A stretch of DNA of 23,215 bases from Rhizophagus sp. LPA8_4_AMF (GCA_021464525.1 JADRCO010001044.1:1-23215); one strand, 5' to 3'; shown: positions 1 to 10,901, counted from the stretch's first letter. Translations and numbers: made by a program. The notes: a model not told the origin generated them from the letters alone.

Positions 1-599
1 TTTTAAAGTAGGTAGGTTGCAACCTATTACTTACGACACTGTGTCTTAATATTACAGTTACGGCTAACATCTTTAGGTATGTGTAATACCAAACTTTTAG
101 CTAAACGACCCTGTAATCTATGCCAGGAATCTCAAGGACTTGCTACGCTATAGCCTTTTGTAATTTTTTAATAAAAGTAAGAAAAGAACATAAAATGTGT
201 ACCGCTAATTCACAGAGGAATGTTGTCGCCTGCGTATGGTATTTCAAGTTGTAATCTTACAACAAAATCGTAAATAGCAAGGATAGTCAGGATTCCTAGA
301 ACTTCCATATGGTAACATCCCTCATTCTTTCGCCATCATACACTTTGCATCTGCCACCACCATCCTTTAGATTCAGTATTGCAGGTAGGAATCCTCACAC
401 ATCAAGAAAATAATAATTAAACACATAAAAAGATCTCCACAACTCCCAAATCAAAAATGTGAGTAACAAAGCAAAAACAAAAAAAATGTAAAAAAAAACA
501 AAAAAAGAAATGAAGAAAAAAGAAAAATAAAAAATAAAAAAAAAATCTATATAAAATTGAATACTAAAAAAAAGAACTCATGAATCAACACATCTATAA
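1..599. other. AT-rich sequence without a supportable gene
   Basis: Mixed-composition sequence followed by an A-rich low-complexity tract (about 470-545). A short open frame from the ATG at 309 runs to a possible donor at about 385, but its phase does not join the coding-like stretch starting near 600, so I do not call an exon. No RNA gene is visible. Confidence 0.5.
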
Positions 600-860
600 G
601 GCTGCCTTTATCCCTATCCTTAAATCCTTTAATCGCGTAGAAGAAATCCAAAATGAGATGCCAACTCGTTGTCTAATAGAGCACATTAAAGGTGTCTAAT
701 AAGATGTTCTTTATGCCTGTCGAACAGTTCAGCGAATAAAACTTGTTATTTACATCATATTTTATAAATAGGTCTAAAGGAGGCATGTGATCAGGCACAT
801 CCAAACTTGTTTGATCTTATTAAGAAGCACATCCAGAAAAAGTTCAGAGATTCCACCTGA
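600..860 (+). pseudogene. Unrecognised coding-like stretch, possibly the 3' end of a gene or a relic
   Basis: An acceptor-like CTATAAG ending near 599 precedes 30 open codons (including FIPILKSFNRVEEIQNEM) up to 691. Then comes a GT...TAG segment of 80 nt (692-771, donor GTGTCT, end AAATAG). Splicing it out restores the same frame for 29 more codons (including EACDQAHPNLFDLIKKHI), ending in TGA at 858-860. The amino-acid composition looks coding and is unlike the AT-rich surroundings. I do not recognise the family. No start or upstream exon could be joined, so it may be a decayed gene or transposon fragment. Confidence 0.25.
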
Positions 861-2733
861 TTTAGAAGTACCAACTTTCCATTTTGGTATCGACTTTGTT
901 TAGGTTGTTATCCAGTGAAAAATAAGGGGTTATCCATTTTTGGCAAGAAGGAAAAAAGGAGGAAGAGATTTTTGGAAAAACAATCAGGTAGAGATAGTCA
1001 AAATATCGTCTTATTTTTGTTAATATTCTAGTTTTAAGATGTGTTGGGCAGGCTGCTAAAGAACTCAAGAATTCAGTTAAGTACTTATATCACGTCTGTC
1101 CATTGGTATAGTCAGAAGTATTGCCAAGAAAATATAAAAAATCTTTGTTCTCTAAGGTTTCATTAAGTCTCTCTATAGCGTTAGGAAGTAGACTGTTATT
1201 GTTGTTCTTATTAATAAAATTTAACCATAATATTTTCGCTTAAGTCTTGATAATACGTGTTATTTGTTTCTCAGTAAAATACACGTCAGAAAAAACCAAA
1301 AGTCGAAGTTCGCTACTAAAACTAAGTCAGTAGAAATAAAAAAGAAAACTAAAATAAAAAATATAAAGAAAATAAAGTGTATTATAAAGGCTTAAAGTGT
1401 ATTATTTAAAGAAAATAAAATGAAAAAATAAAATTTTATGCGAAAAAATATTAGTAAAAAAATGGTTGTGAACGCAACCAGAGAGAGTTCTTATATAAAG
1501 TTTTTCTTTTTTAATTAATTTAACAATTAACAATAACTCTAATAAAATATATCATGTATTGCAGAAATAAAAAATTATATAAAGTTTTTAAAAATTAAAT
1601 TGATAATTTAGGTTAAATTTTAATAATTTTGACCAGTATTATATGATATTTTCAAAAAAAAGAATTTAATTTTATTTTGCTGATTAGACTTAAATTTATA
1701 ATTCCAACCAACATTATATTTTTAATTCAATTTTGAATAATTATTATGTGATGTGTAATTATAATTAGTTTATCTTATAATAACCTAAACCTAAATTTTT
1801 CTTTTATATTAATGACAGTAGTACTTAGGCTTTATAATTTTAGAATATTAAAATTTGATAATAATAATATATTATAGACAGTATAATGATTTTAATATTA
1901 AACTATTAATCCTATATTTAATAAAATAATTGTAAATAATAAATATTTACAAAGAAATTAAATAAATTGAAATACTGATTTGTTACTAATAAAAATTAAG
2001 GAATTTGACCTAAAATTTTAATGATATTATTCAACATTAAACATAATTTGAGCCAAAATATCACGTGAATCAATTGAAAAATGGGGAAATGGGTAACATT
2101 ATAACATAATAATAATATAATTAAAAAAAATATTTATGGTAAACAAAAAGTTTACAATTCTGCAAATCAAATTAATTTTTTCTGATTGTAGAATTCAGTA
2201 TCGTCGTCATTTTATTATTGCATGCTTTTAAAGTATCCCTTGACTATCCTGGGTCCCGTACACTAGCGTACGTACATATATGTCTATCGTTTTTGGCTTT
2301 CTTTTTTAATGTTGAGAAATTAAAAAAAAATTATTTTCTTTTTGACTTGTGCGACTGACTGTCATCCAACTGCCAATATCCTACCTTCCTCTTCCTATCC
2401 TTTTTAAACGTTTGTACCAATAACTAATTATCTTTTATTCTCTCCTTTCAACCAACCATTAAATACACACAAATATAACCAAACAGGTTTACAAATTAGG
2501 AATCCATTTTATTCGAACTTTTGGTTACGCCGAAACTACTATCTTTTCACTAAATACCCTAATTTTTTTAGCTTTTTTGACAACTGTAAATTTATTTTAT
2601 ACTCGTTATATAGTAGTATACGAACACCAGCTGTCCAACTTTAATTCTACGAATAAACACTCCCTTCCTTTTAAGCTTTTGTGCTGAAAGCGTTCGTTTT
2701 GACGATTCGAACAAACAAACATATTTCATCGTA
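861..2733. other. Long AT-rich intergenic region upstream of the EF-hand gene
   Basis: From about 1330 to 2200 the sequence is almost pure A/T with imperfect repeats (for example AAAGTGTATTAT twice near 1375-1405). No frame shows convincing codon usage on either strand. The part just upstream of 2734 is less AT-rich (CAACTGCC, CACTAGCGTACGTAC near 2262) and probably holds the promoter and 5' leader of the downstream gene. No specific site can be named. Confidence 0.5.
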
Positions 2734-5700
2734 ATGAGTTTTCAATTAAGCCCGTCAAATACTGACGGGCATCAACCGTCTAATTCCGATGAGTCAAAGG
2801 TTTGGCCTCTGCTAAAACAATAAAAAAAATTTTTCACCAATGTTTATATGTTTTAGATATTTGTAACTTAATTTCTATAACAATTTTCGCCATTATATTC
2901 TATAGCTTTCGCAAAATGAATATAATGCCTTAAAATCGCAGTTGGAACAAATTTTCGCAGACTTTGATAAAGAAAACCGTGGGAGAATTGTTTCGAGGGA
3001 TCTTTTCTCTATGATTGAAAAATTTGAAAGAAATCAAACATCAAGACTTTTAAAGGATGACACTAGGCCTATGTTTCAGATGTTTTGTGAACAAAATCCT
3101 GATATGGAAGTCTCTGTTGATGACGTTCTTCAGCTCATAACTAAGTTACAGCCATCAGCCCCTTCTAATAATACTACAGTTGGTTCTACAGCTTCTTCGG
3201 AACCAATGACGCCTCGGAGATCAGTCACTAAATTTGGATCGGTTCGTAGTAATTGGCGAAATAGGCATGTTGGTAATAGAGATGGTTCAATGGCTATTCC
3301 TCAAGAAACTGATGTATGTAATTTTTAATAATGAAAACATGCAGATTATTACAGTTCTTTTCTAACTTTTGTTTATGTAACGTAGGGTGAAGATGGCAGT
3401 TCAGCATCAGGGCGTTCAAGACGTTTATCATCTGGATTTTATGAATCACCCGGTAGCATGATGACATCTTCTTATACTAAGCCTTATTATGATCCTTCGG
3501 AAGAAATTGTAGAGTCTTTTGAGGGGAGTGGTGGAATTGACGAAGCGGTTTCTAATTTAATAAAAACTGTACGGTTATGGTTTTACTGTGAGGTTAATTT
3601 AGAAAAATTCCGAGATTTTAATATTTTTGTTAATAAATTTATAGAGTAATAATGACGATCCTGCTGTCCAACTCAGCCGTCTTTATCGTCATACCGTTGA
3701 TCTTACTAAACGCCTCAAAGAATCTGAACGTCATTTGGCTTCCGTAGCCCGTCAACATGAGGATCGTATTGAAGAATTACAACATAAATTGGATGAAACA
3801 AAAGCAGATTTAGCAACTAAAAAACGTGAAATTCAGGATCATAAAAGCAAAGAAAAAACGAATTTGCATCAAATTTCTGCAGTATATATTATTTATTATT
3901 TATTACTTATTTAACATAGAAAATATATTCACTATATTTATCTATATTTTAGTTGGAGGGAGAGATACAGAAAGTAGCAAAGAATTTATCTAGCCAAAGA
4001 CAACTTTATAGTCAACTTAAGAGACAATATGAAGAACAATGCGGTACACTAATATTATTTGTTTTAATTGTTGTAGCTATGAGCATTTATTTGTTATTAA
4101 TTATTATTTTAATTTATGAACAGAGGAAGCCGAAAAGTTGAAAGATCTTGTACGAATTAAGGAAGAAGAATTGTCTAATACGGAACGAAACCTTACATTC
4201 TTTTCTATGGAAAGACGAGCAGTAAAATTTAGTTTTTTAATAATTATTTTGTTTTTTATTTAATATATATTTTTTAAACATTTATTTATTTTTTAAGTGG
4301 ACTGAAGATCGAGAGCGTTTGGAATCTGCATTGAGAAAGTTAGAAAAGAATGCAGAAGCTGCTCAACAACACGAGAACGAACTTGTAAGACAACGAGACG
4401 AGAATTTGTACTTAAAAGAAACGATTGATAAATTAAAACTCGATTTAGAGGAAATTCGAAGTAGCAGAGGACTAAATATCAATAAAAAATATCCTTCTTG
4501 AAATTTTTCATAAGAGTTTTACTTTATTTATAGCATATTATTCTTAATATAAGCTTACTGAATTCGATGTTGCCAATGACGTAGAAACCATAGACAAAAA
4601 GGTAAGTAGTATATTATAATATTTTGTTATAAAATGAGATAATGGACATTTATATAACTTAATTATGTTTGCAGAGCCTGCAAACAGAGCTATTTGACAA
4701 TGTGCTTGCGTCGATAGAAGAAGGTGGTTCAGATTCGAACACAGATGATGTAAGACATACTGTTAGCAAGGTAGTTATTTTTTTTCTAGAATTTGCTTTA
4801 TTAAGAAAATATGTTGACTAATTCATAATTAGACCCAACGACGACGTAAGGATAATACATCAGATATAAACGCAAGTGAAGAGCAATCGCATTCACGATC
4901 CGGCGAACTGGAAAGATATCGTGGTGCTGATACCGATCATACAAACCGAAAACAAAGTGGATCACGTTCAAGTCGCCGTCAAGTAACAGATGCAAGCGGA
5001 GTTGCACGAAACACCTCTGGTAGGGATATTGAATCACAATATCAAATACTATCTTCAGAATTAGGAGTTCAATATGCCTTGATTGAAGGCATATTAAGGA
5101 ACCGAGATATAGCACCAGGTGCACATGATAAAAGGGATAGACAAATTAGGAATAATGTTGATGGAGATAGTACTGATTTAATGAGACATTCAAGACTTCG
5201 CCCATCAACAAGAAAAAGCAAGCGGAAAGGTTAATAATTTATTAATTTAAATTGTTTTAATTGGTTTTATTTTTAACCCAACATTAAACTTAACCAAATT
5301 TTTATTATTTTTGTTGTACATAATTATTTCATATTATATTATTGCTAATATTATCGAATTTTCTATTAAATATAGCAACTCCAGTTCCAGAAATAGAGGT
5401 ATGCATTTCTCCTTTTTTATTATCATGATATATATTATAGAACATTTAATTGAAATTGGTCCATTCTAGCCACAATCGTCAGAAAAAATTGAACAAGCGG
5501 CGATGCAATCATCGAAAGCGCTTGTCACACGCAATCAAAACATGACTGTTGCTCAACATAATATGGTTAACAGTACTGTTACATTCGCACTCTACACACT
5601 TGTAATTTATCTTTTTGGAATTATTACATCTGTGTTTGTACTTGATAACAATCAGGGGAATATTCCATATAGCGAATGGCTTCCAAATGACTTGCGTGAT

Positions 5701-5787
5701 GAAGGCTGGACTATGCGTTCATTTCAGATTATATTGTATTGGATCGATACATTATTAAATGATGGAAATATGAGAGTTCCTACATAA
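2734..5787 (+). CDS. EF-hand, coiled-coil, C-terminally membrane-anchored protein; candidate KASH/Kms-type nuclear envelope linker
   Basis: Twelve exons join in frame to 716 aa: 2734-2799, 2906-3313, 3386-3568, 3645-3881, 3953-4043, 4124-4221, 4298-4488, 4559-4601, 4675-4770, 4833-5229, 5376-5398, 5470-5787. Residues 43-54 form an EF-hand-like loop (D1, E3, R5, G6, I8, D12). Arg at position 5 makes Ca2+ binding doubtful, and a degenerate second hand follows to about residue 100. A Ser-rich linker leads into heptad-rich coiled coil (about 220-440) and then a basic, polar region. One transmembrane helix lies at about 648-669 (TFALYTLVIYLFGIITSVFV). A 47-residue tail follows and ends in RVPT. 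EF-hand plus coiled coil plus tail anchor with a terminal Pro-Thr recalls animal KASH5 and fission-yeast Kms proteins, which bind SUN proteins and recruit dynein or spindle-pole factors. That role is inferred. The start is the first in-frame ATG, in a short first exon. All introns are GT-AG except 4489-4558. Confidence 0.8.
4489..4558 (+). other. Candidate U12-type (minor spliceosome) AT-AC intron
   Basis: Read straight through, the exon starting at 4298 hits TGA at 4499-4501. No GT near its end gives a frame-compatible junction. The sequence at 4489 is ATATCCTT, the U12 5' splice-site consensus. TTCTTAAT (4541-4548) resembles the U12 branch element TTCCTTAAC, with its A 11 nt before a terminal AC at 4557-4558. 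Removing the 70 nt joins a phase-2 exon to one extra base plus GAATTCGAT, giving N-K-N-E-F-D and an open frame to the next GTAAGT donor at 4602. The competing explanation is a GT-AG intron 4385-4553 (GTAAGA...AAG), which would discard about 35 clearly coiled-coil codons. Confidence 0.75.
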
Positions 5788-6594
5788 AATAAGCCGGAAA
5801 GACTTTTTATATTATTTTTATTTTATCTTTATATTTTTTCCTCTGTTAAATAAGTAGTCTGTTTCTTGATTATTATAGGTTATGTTGAAAGAAGATAATT
5901 AAAATCTTGCTTATGCGAGTTAGTTTTTATATCACTCCAATTTCTCCCCTTCTTCCCTTCTTTTAATTTTATCAAGTACATAATGTACACTTGAATTTCT
6001 ATAATTTCTTGTATTATAATTGTTGATCTTTGTTGCGCTTGCAATCATATTACCATTTTTTTTTTTATTTACTATTTCCTTTTTGTTTGAAAATTACATT
6101 ATAATTGTTCATTTTCTTTACCATGGTTATATTATATACTAAATATCCTATTTAGATTGTTTATCAATTTTGGAGGACGAATACCAACTAGTATTATATT
6201 CAAAAAAAAAAAAAATTTGGCTAATACTTAAGAAAAAGTGGGTCTTTATTTATTTGTTTAATACAATATTATATGATTAACCGATGTAATGAATTTAAAG
6301 AAAAAAAAAAATTCTGCATGAGAGGAAAATTTAAATACAAGGACATCTAATTTTATTTTTCAGGTAAATATCTCGGAATTTATTATTTTCGATAAAGAAA
6401 ACTATTATATTAATGGTTCCGAGATTTAGTATGAAAAGTAATGATATTGATAATATCACATTTAACATACATGTATAATACATTGAATGGATGGAAAAAA
6501 GAACAGATAATGAAAAAAAAAATCACCACCCAAATATGCTCATCCAAATAACTATACAACAAATTTAAAGCGTATCACGATGTAGTAAATCATT
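5788..6594. other. Convergent 3' intergenic region
   Basis: This is AT-rich sequence between the stop of the EF-hand gene and the stop of the minus-strand SR gene, and presumably contains both 3' UTRs. There are A/T homopolymer runs near 6060, 6200 and 6300. No open frame with coding character and no structured RNA is evident. Confidence 0.55.
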
Positions 6595-8161
6595 TTAACC
6601 TTGACCTCGCTCGCTAGAGGATCTGTCCGTGCTGAATAATAAAATTTACATCAATTAATATGTTAATACAGGGCATAATATGAAGTTTATTGATAAACTT
6701 ACGAATATCTTCTGTCTTCGTGACTATGCCGTCTATCTCTTTCATCGTCAGAATATTTCTTATAATACCTATCATCACGATCATCACGATCACGTCTTGG
6801 TGTTAGTGATCTCCTGGGAGAACGAGAACGAGAACGAGATCTACAAAATAAAAAGTATTATTATGTTAACATCATCTATCCAAGATCAAAAAATAGTGAG
6901 ATAGGTTTTAAAGATGACTAAATCTCGCTGAACATTTTGAATAGGGAAAAAATACATATAAAGATTATAATTTTGAACATTCGGCGGAATAGAAAGTTGC
7001 CGGTAATACTTTGAAACGGATTTCGACCATTCAATTGCCACGAGATTTCAGATACGGACAAGGGTCTTAGACCATCATTATTCAATAATCATAGGTTGGT
7101 CGGATTTGTTACTCTGGCAGACTTTTGAAAAACATTTAATTCTTCTCGCGGAAACAATTAAATTCTGACACAAATTTGGTTTACCAAGCACCATTCCTTT
7201 TAGAATATTACACGCGGCTTTATACGGGTTTAAATATTTATATAAACATTTTTTCTATATCTAATTGTCGAATAAATGTGATCATATATGACATATAATG
7301 TTGTCACGACCACACGGTTGAAATGGACCCGTCGAACATTACTATGGTCTAAACAACTGAACTTCTCTCAACCTAACAATTATCTTTCTTGGAAGCAATA
7401 TATAAAATAAGAAAAATATTAACAAAAAACAACCTTAACGAAAACAAACCTTCTTCTTGGACTCCTGCTCCTTCGCCTTTCTCTACGACTCGAACGACAG
7501 TCCTTTGCCCAATGACCTTAAAGATTTTAACAGAACTCATATAATATTCTTATCATTTAACAACAAAATTTAGAAGTACAATATTAAATGTTATAAGTAC
7601 CTTCTCTGCCACATTTGAAGCATTGATTTTCGGCTGTAAAGCAAAAAGATATATAATATTTTTTTTTGTTAATATTGATATTATAACGGAATAATTCTTG
7701 GTTCTTTGAATCCATTGAAATCGAGTAATGCTGTTAAATGAAAATTTCATTTTCTAGTAAGTTATAACGTATATGTTCATTTTATTCCAAAAACCTACCT
7801 GGCTTTCTCCCACCATTTTTTGCCCACTCAACAACAATACGATTTCCGCGCACTCGCTAATACAAAAAATTATACCTATATTAATACCTCAAATTTTTTG
7901 AATGTCCATACTTTAACATACACACCAAACCGTCAGTTTCTTTCATTGCGTCGGATGCATCCCTCTCGTCCTGATATTCAACAAAAGCATAACCTCGTTT
8001 TACTTCCAACCGATTAAGACGCCCATATTTGTCAAAGATATGTTCAAGATCTCGTGGGTGGGTATCCAACGATAACCTGAAATTCAAATAACAGTAAGAA
8101 GTGAAGAAAAAGGGTCGAGTTATTATTATATATGACAGTACCTTCCAATGAAAAGTGCCAT
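6595..8161 (-). CDS. SR splicing factor: RRM, CCHC zinc knuckle and RS domain (SRSF7/RSZ-like)
   Basis: Seven exons on the minus strand (8161-8142, 8076-7926, 7856-7799, 7633-7601, 7516-7450, 6840-6703, 6631-6595) give 167 aa. One RRM spans about residues 2-72, with RNP2-like ALFIGRL (2-8) and RNP1 RGYAFVEY (34-41). A zinc knuckle CFKCGREGHWAKDC is at 81-94. An RS domain (95-167) contains RSRSRSRSPRRS followed by mixed R/D/S sequence. RRM plus one CCHC knuckle plus RS matches metazoan SRSF7 and plant RSZ proteins, nuclear factors that bind exonic enhancers and help define splice sites and mRNA export. This domain assignment is secure; exact orthology is not. The ATG lies 218 bp downstream of the methyltransferase stop, so the promoter must be short. 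The intron between exons 5 and 6 (6841-7449, 609 nt) is several times longer than the others. Confidence 0.92.
6841..7449 (-). other. Unusually long intron in the SR protein gene, possible regulatory intron
   Basis: The intron runs from donor GTTTGT (7449) to acceptor TTTTGTAG (6841). Its middle part (about 6980-7340) is distinctly less AT-rich than other introns here. It contains several alternative AG/GT pairs and stops in all frames. SR genes in animals and plants commonly autoregulate through intron retention or poison exons. I cannot define a specific cassette exon from sequence alone. Confidence 0.35.
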
Positions 8162-8379
8162 TTTCTGAACAGTTATTTAAGCAAAACTCTATTTTACTAA
8201 AAGTTCGATTTCGTATTTTTTTTTTCAAAAAAAGAGAGAAAAAAAAAATTTTTGAAAGTTAAACCAGAGGGCTTATTTATACATTTTATAATTGTAGCAC
8301 TGAATCATTGATAAAAAATGACGAAAATCAAATATGAATCTTAGCATTTATTTACTTAACCCAATCAAAAGCTTAACTA

Positions 8380-9251
8380 TCATGAGTTTTTAAGCCAAGC
8401 GACATAAAGTACATAACCTCTACTAAATTCTTTTCCATACATCGAATTTGGCAATCGCCATATCACAAAATCATTCATTTTTTCCAAAAATACCAAATGA
8501 GTTGTATCTGATCTAAGTTCTAATGCAATAATAGCAATTGTAGGATGAATTTCATTATTTTTTCCGCAAAGACAAATTTTAGTTAGAGTTGTAATAAAAG
8601 CATCAAGTATGAATTCGTTGTATACGCAGTCACTAGCAATAACAAAATCCCATTGCGTTTTTAGAATCTCTTTATCAATTTCTTCACCCCATAATAAATC
8701 TGTTACAATTACATTCATATAATCTTTTCCCAAGTTTCGTTTAACGTTTTTCCAGAGATGCGGTAAAACATTCGCTTGATCGGTCAATGCTACCAATTTT
8801 ACCAAAGGAACAAGACTTATACCTGTTAATCCACATCCCGAACCTAACTCAAGTAGTTTTGTTTTCTCTGTTGAAAAGTTTAACCACGTGCGATGATTAT
8901 TCATAAATTTTGCTAGCATAATGCTAGAGTCCCAAAGGACGGTTCCTGTTGAACCGCGGACGGAAAGAAGGGATTGATTTTGTGAAATGTTTACACTAAT
9001 GTTGTCTAATATTCAGAAAAGAAGTTATAAAATAAATAATATTGATTATATTGATAAAAAAAGTTCAAGTAACAACCATTGATTAAAACTTCAACATAAT
9101 CTTTTTTTTGTGTTACAACACGATTATGTTGCCATTCTAAAGGACGACCTTCTGTGAACAAAAGAAAAACTTCTTCATATATATCATCAATCTTAATTGA
9201 GTCTTGTGGAATTGATATTGGGAATATCAAATTTTCGTTATTTATTTCCAT
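8380..9251 (-). CDS. Protein-lysine N-methyltransferase, Methyltransf_16 / METTL21-Rkm5 family
   Basis: Two exons (9251-9077 and 9005-8380) join to 266 aa. The fold is a seven-beta-strand SAM-dependent methyltransferase. It has the family's lead-in TGTVLWDSSIMLAKFM (residues about 76-91), motif I LLELGSGCGLTGI (about 109-121), an acidic residue after strand 2 (TD at 133-134), WGEE (164-167), and SDCVYNE (183-189) in the position of the family's D-x-x-Y post-II motif. These enzymes methylate lysines on translation factors, chaperones or ribosomal proteins. The order of motifs is closest to yeast Rkm5 and human METTL21D, but the substrate cannot be told from sequence. The first ATG after the upstream gene gives a normal family length. 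The stop of V-ATPase subunit D lies only 175 bp upstream on the same strand, though independent transcription is expected in a fungus. Confidence 0.88.
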
Positions 9252-9426
9252 CTTTGAAAGTGATGGGTGATCAAAAAAATTAAACTTTTATATAATTATG
9301 TAATCGACATAACCAATTTAGAAAATTTCATGTGAAATTTAAAATATAGAAAGTAATTTATTTATTGGTTCAGAATAAAATTTTATAAATAATTAATTAT
9401 AGAATCTATAAAATATTGTAAATTAA

Positions 9427-10901
9427 TTAAAATATAACATCGGTGTCGTCATTTTTTTCCAACAGATCTGCGGGTTGAGAGTCATAATTCTGTGCGTCAT
9501 CTAAATAAAAGTAAAATTATATAAGTATAAGTAAACATACAAGTATTAAAATTGTTAACCTAATTAATATATATGAACCTTGGCCAGTCCTAAGCTTTTC
9601 TATTTCAGCTGCTTGTTGATCTTTCTTCTTTTTACCCTGAACTTTCTTTAATCTTTTAATAAGAAAGAGGATTAATTATTATATTAATTTTCTGTAACGA
9701 ACTGTGTATAATGATCACACGCACCTGAAGAATTCTTCACGGTCTTGTTCATCCAATTCAGAAGTTATATATTTTATAGTATTCTCTATTTTTGGTATAA
9801 TAACATGCTCGATAGCATTTACACGACGATTAGTTACTTTGATAACTTCATCCAAGATGACGAATGCCGTCTATATAAAATCATAACATAAATATAATCA
9901 TTTTCTTTGTAAGACAACATAAATTTATGTTATTACCTGCAATGAGGCCAATTCAACCAAAGTTTCTACAGCCTTAATATATGTTTCTTTACATTTTTGT
10001 ACTTGTTGACCGCCACGTCCAAGACCTGTTAATTCAAAAGCTATACAAGCCATTATATAAAAATAATTATTTAGCATGGAACAGTTCAATTAAATAAATT
10101 ATTAACGTTAAATAATATTAAGCTAACATACCATTTCCTCCCTCAAGATAACTCTCAAAAGTAGGTAACATTACTCCTGAAACATTTTCTTGCTTTGTAC
10201 GAACGCGGAATTGAGCACTCTTGACACTTTCTTGAACTTGATAACTTAAAATAATTATTGCATTTAATATTGTATAAATAAATAACTATATATAAATATA
10301 TATATTTATAGTCAACTCTCTATAAATGCACCCCCCTTGGGACTGGAAAAAAGCGTGCAATTACTGTATAAAGGGTGTGCATTTATAGAGAGAAAATAAT
10401 TAGAGGTCATATATACTTGGGACTGAACCAAAGTGAGCACTTAGGAAGGGAATGCACTTATAAGTGGTGCATTTATAGAGAGTTGGCTGTATATATAATT
10501 TATTGAAAAAAATTACTTACCTAATATCACCAGCAATGTACGACACTTCTGCTAAAGAGAACGAAGCTGTTTGCATTACTTTACCCATTTTTTGCTTAGC
10601 CTTTTTAATTTTTAAAAAGACAACTATCAATATCAAATTAATAAACTTAAAAACGATTAAAAAAAAATTTCTCACTTCGTCAATTTTTTGAACGATCGCT
10701 CTGAACCTCTTGGTAAGAGCTTCACTTTTACGTTTCAACAAGCTGTGACCTGTTTGTGCCCCTTTCAGCTTTGTCTTCATAGTAGTTAAAGCCCTATATG
10801 AAAGGATCGAAAGTTAATAGGTTCAACACGAAAAAAAATAAAATTTTTTAAATTTACATGCGAGTAGGGAAAATGTTGATTCTAGGACCTGCTCCAGACA
10901 T
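9427..10901 (-). CDS. VMA8: V-type proton ATPase subunit D (V1 central rotor stalk)
   Basis: Eight exons on the minus strand (10901-10858, 10793-10676, 10600-10521, 10244-10132, 10040-9937, 9870-9725, 9652-9579, 9500-9427) give 250 aa, the normal length for the family. Signatures in order: N-terminal RINIFPTRM, then [69 protein letters not shown], and the acidic C-terminus starting [10 protein letters not shown]. Subunit D forms the antiparallel coiled-coil shaft that turns inside the A3B3 head and couples ATP hydrolysis to proton pumping into vacuoles and endosomes. The assignment is secure and all junctions keep phase. The first exon encodes only 14 codons plus two bases. Intron 3 (10245-10520) is enlarged by a small transposable element. 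Confidence 0.96.
10309..10489. mobile_element. Non-autonomous pogo/Tigger-like MITE within VMA8 intron 3
   Basis: Terminal inverted repeats of 23 nt (10309-10331 and 10467-10489) match at 21 of 23 positions and share the core CAACTCTCTATAAATGCAC. The right end reads CAG-like from outside, and both ends abut TA, as for Tc1/mariner-pogo elements that duplicate TA on insertion. There is no coding capacity. An additional internal copy of the terminus lies at 10377-10392, and CTTGGGACTG occurs twice (10336-10345, 10416-10425), so the element is built of two related half-units. Confidence 0.75.

Noticed and set aside
862-1068. 68-codon minus-strand open frame
   Set aside because: Composition is dominated by F, S, Y and I, as expected from AT-rich noncoding DNA, with no motif or splice partners.
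1457-1485. Short hairpin GGTTGTGAACGCAACC as a possible tRNA or ncRNA part
   Set aside because: Only one short stem is present, with no acceptor stem or conserved tRNA boxes around it.
4319-4501. Stop codon TGA at 4499-4501 as the true end of the EF-hand gene
   Set aside because: Downstream exons continue in frame through coherent splice sites to a membrane anchor, and the sequence at 4489 fits a U12 donor, so the stop is best explained as intronic.
4385-4553. Conventional GT-AG intron (GTAAGA to AAG) as an alternative to the AT-AC intron
   Set aside because: It is phase-compatible, but it would delete about 35 codons of strong heptad coiled-coil sequence. It is kept as the main competing model rather than the primary one.
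4801-5124. 107-codon minus-strand open frame
   Set aside because: It is the antisense shadow of exon 10 of the EF-hand gene, whose plus-strand frame has matching splice sites.
7820-8017. 65-codon plus-strand open frame
   Set aside because: Antisense to the RRM exons of the SR gene, where the minus strand encodes clear RNP motifs.
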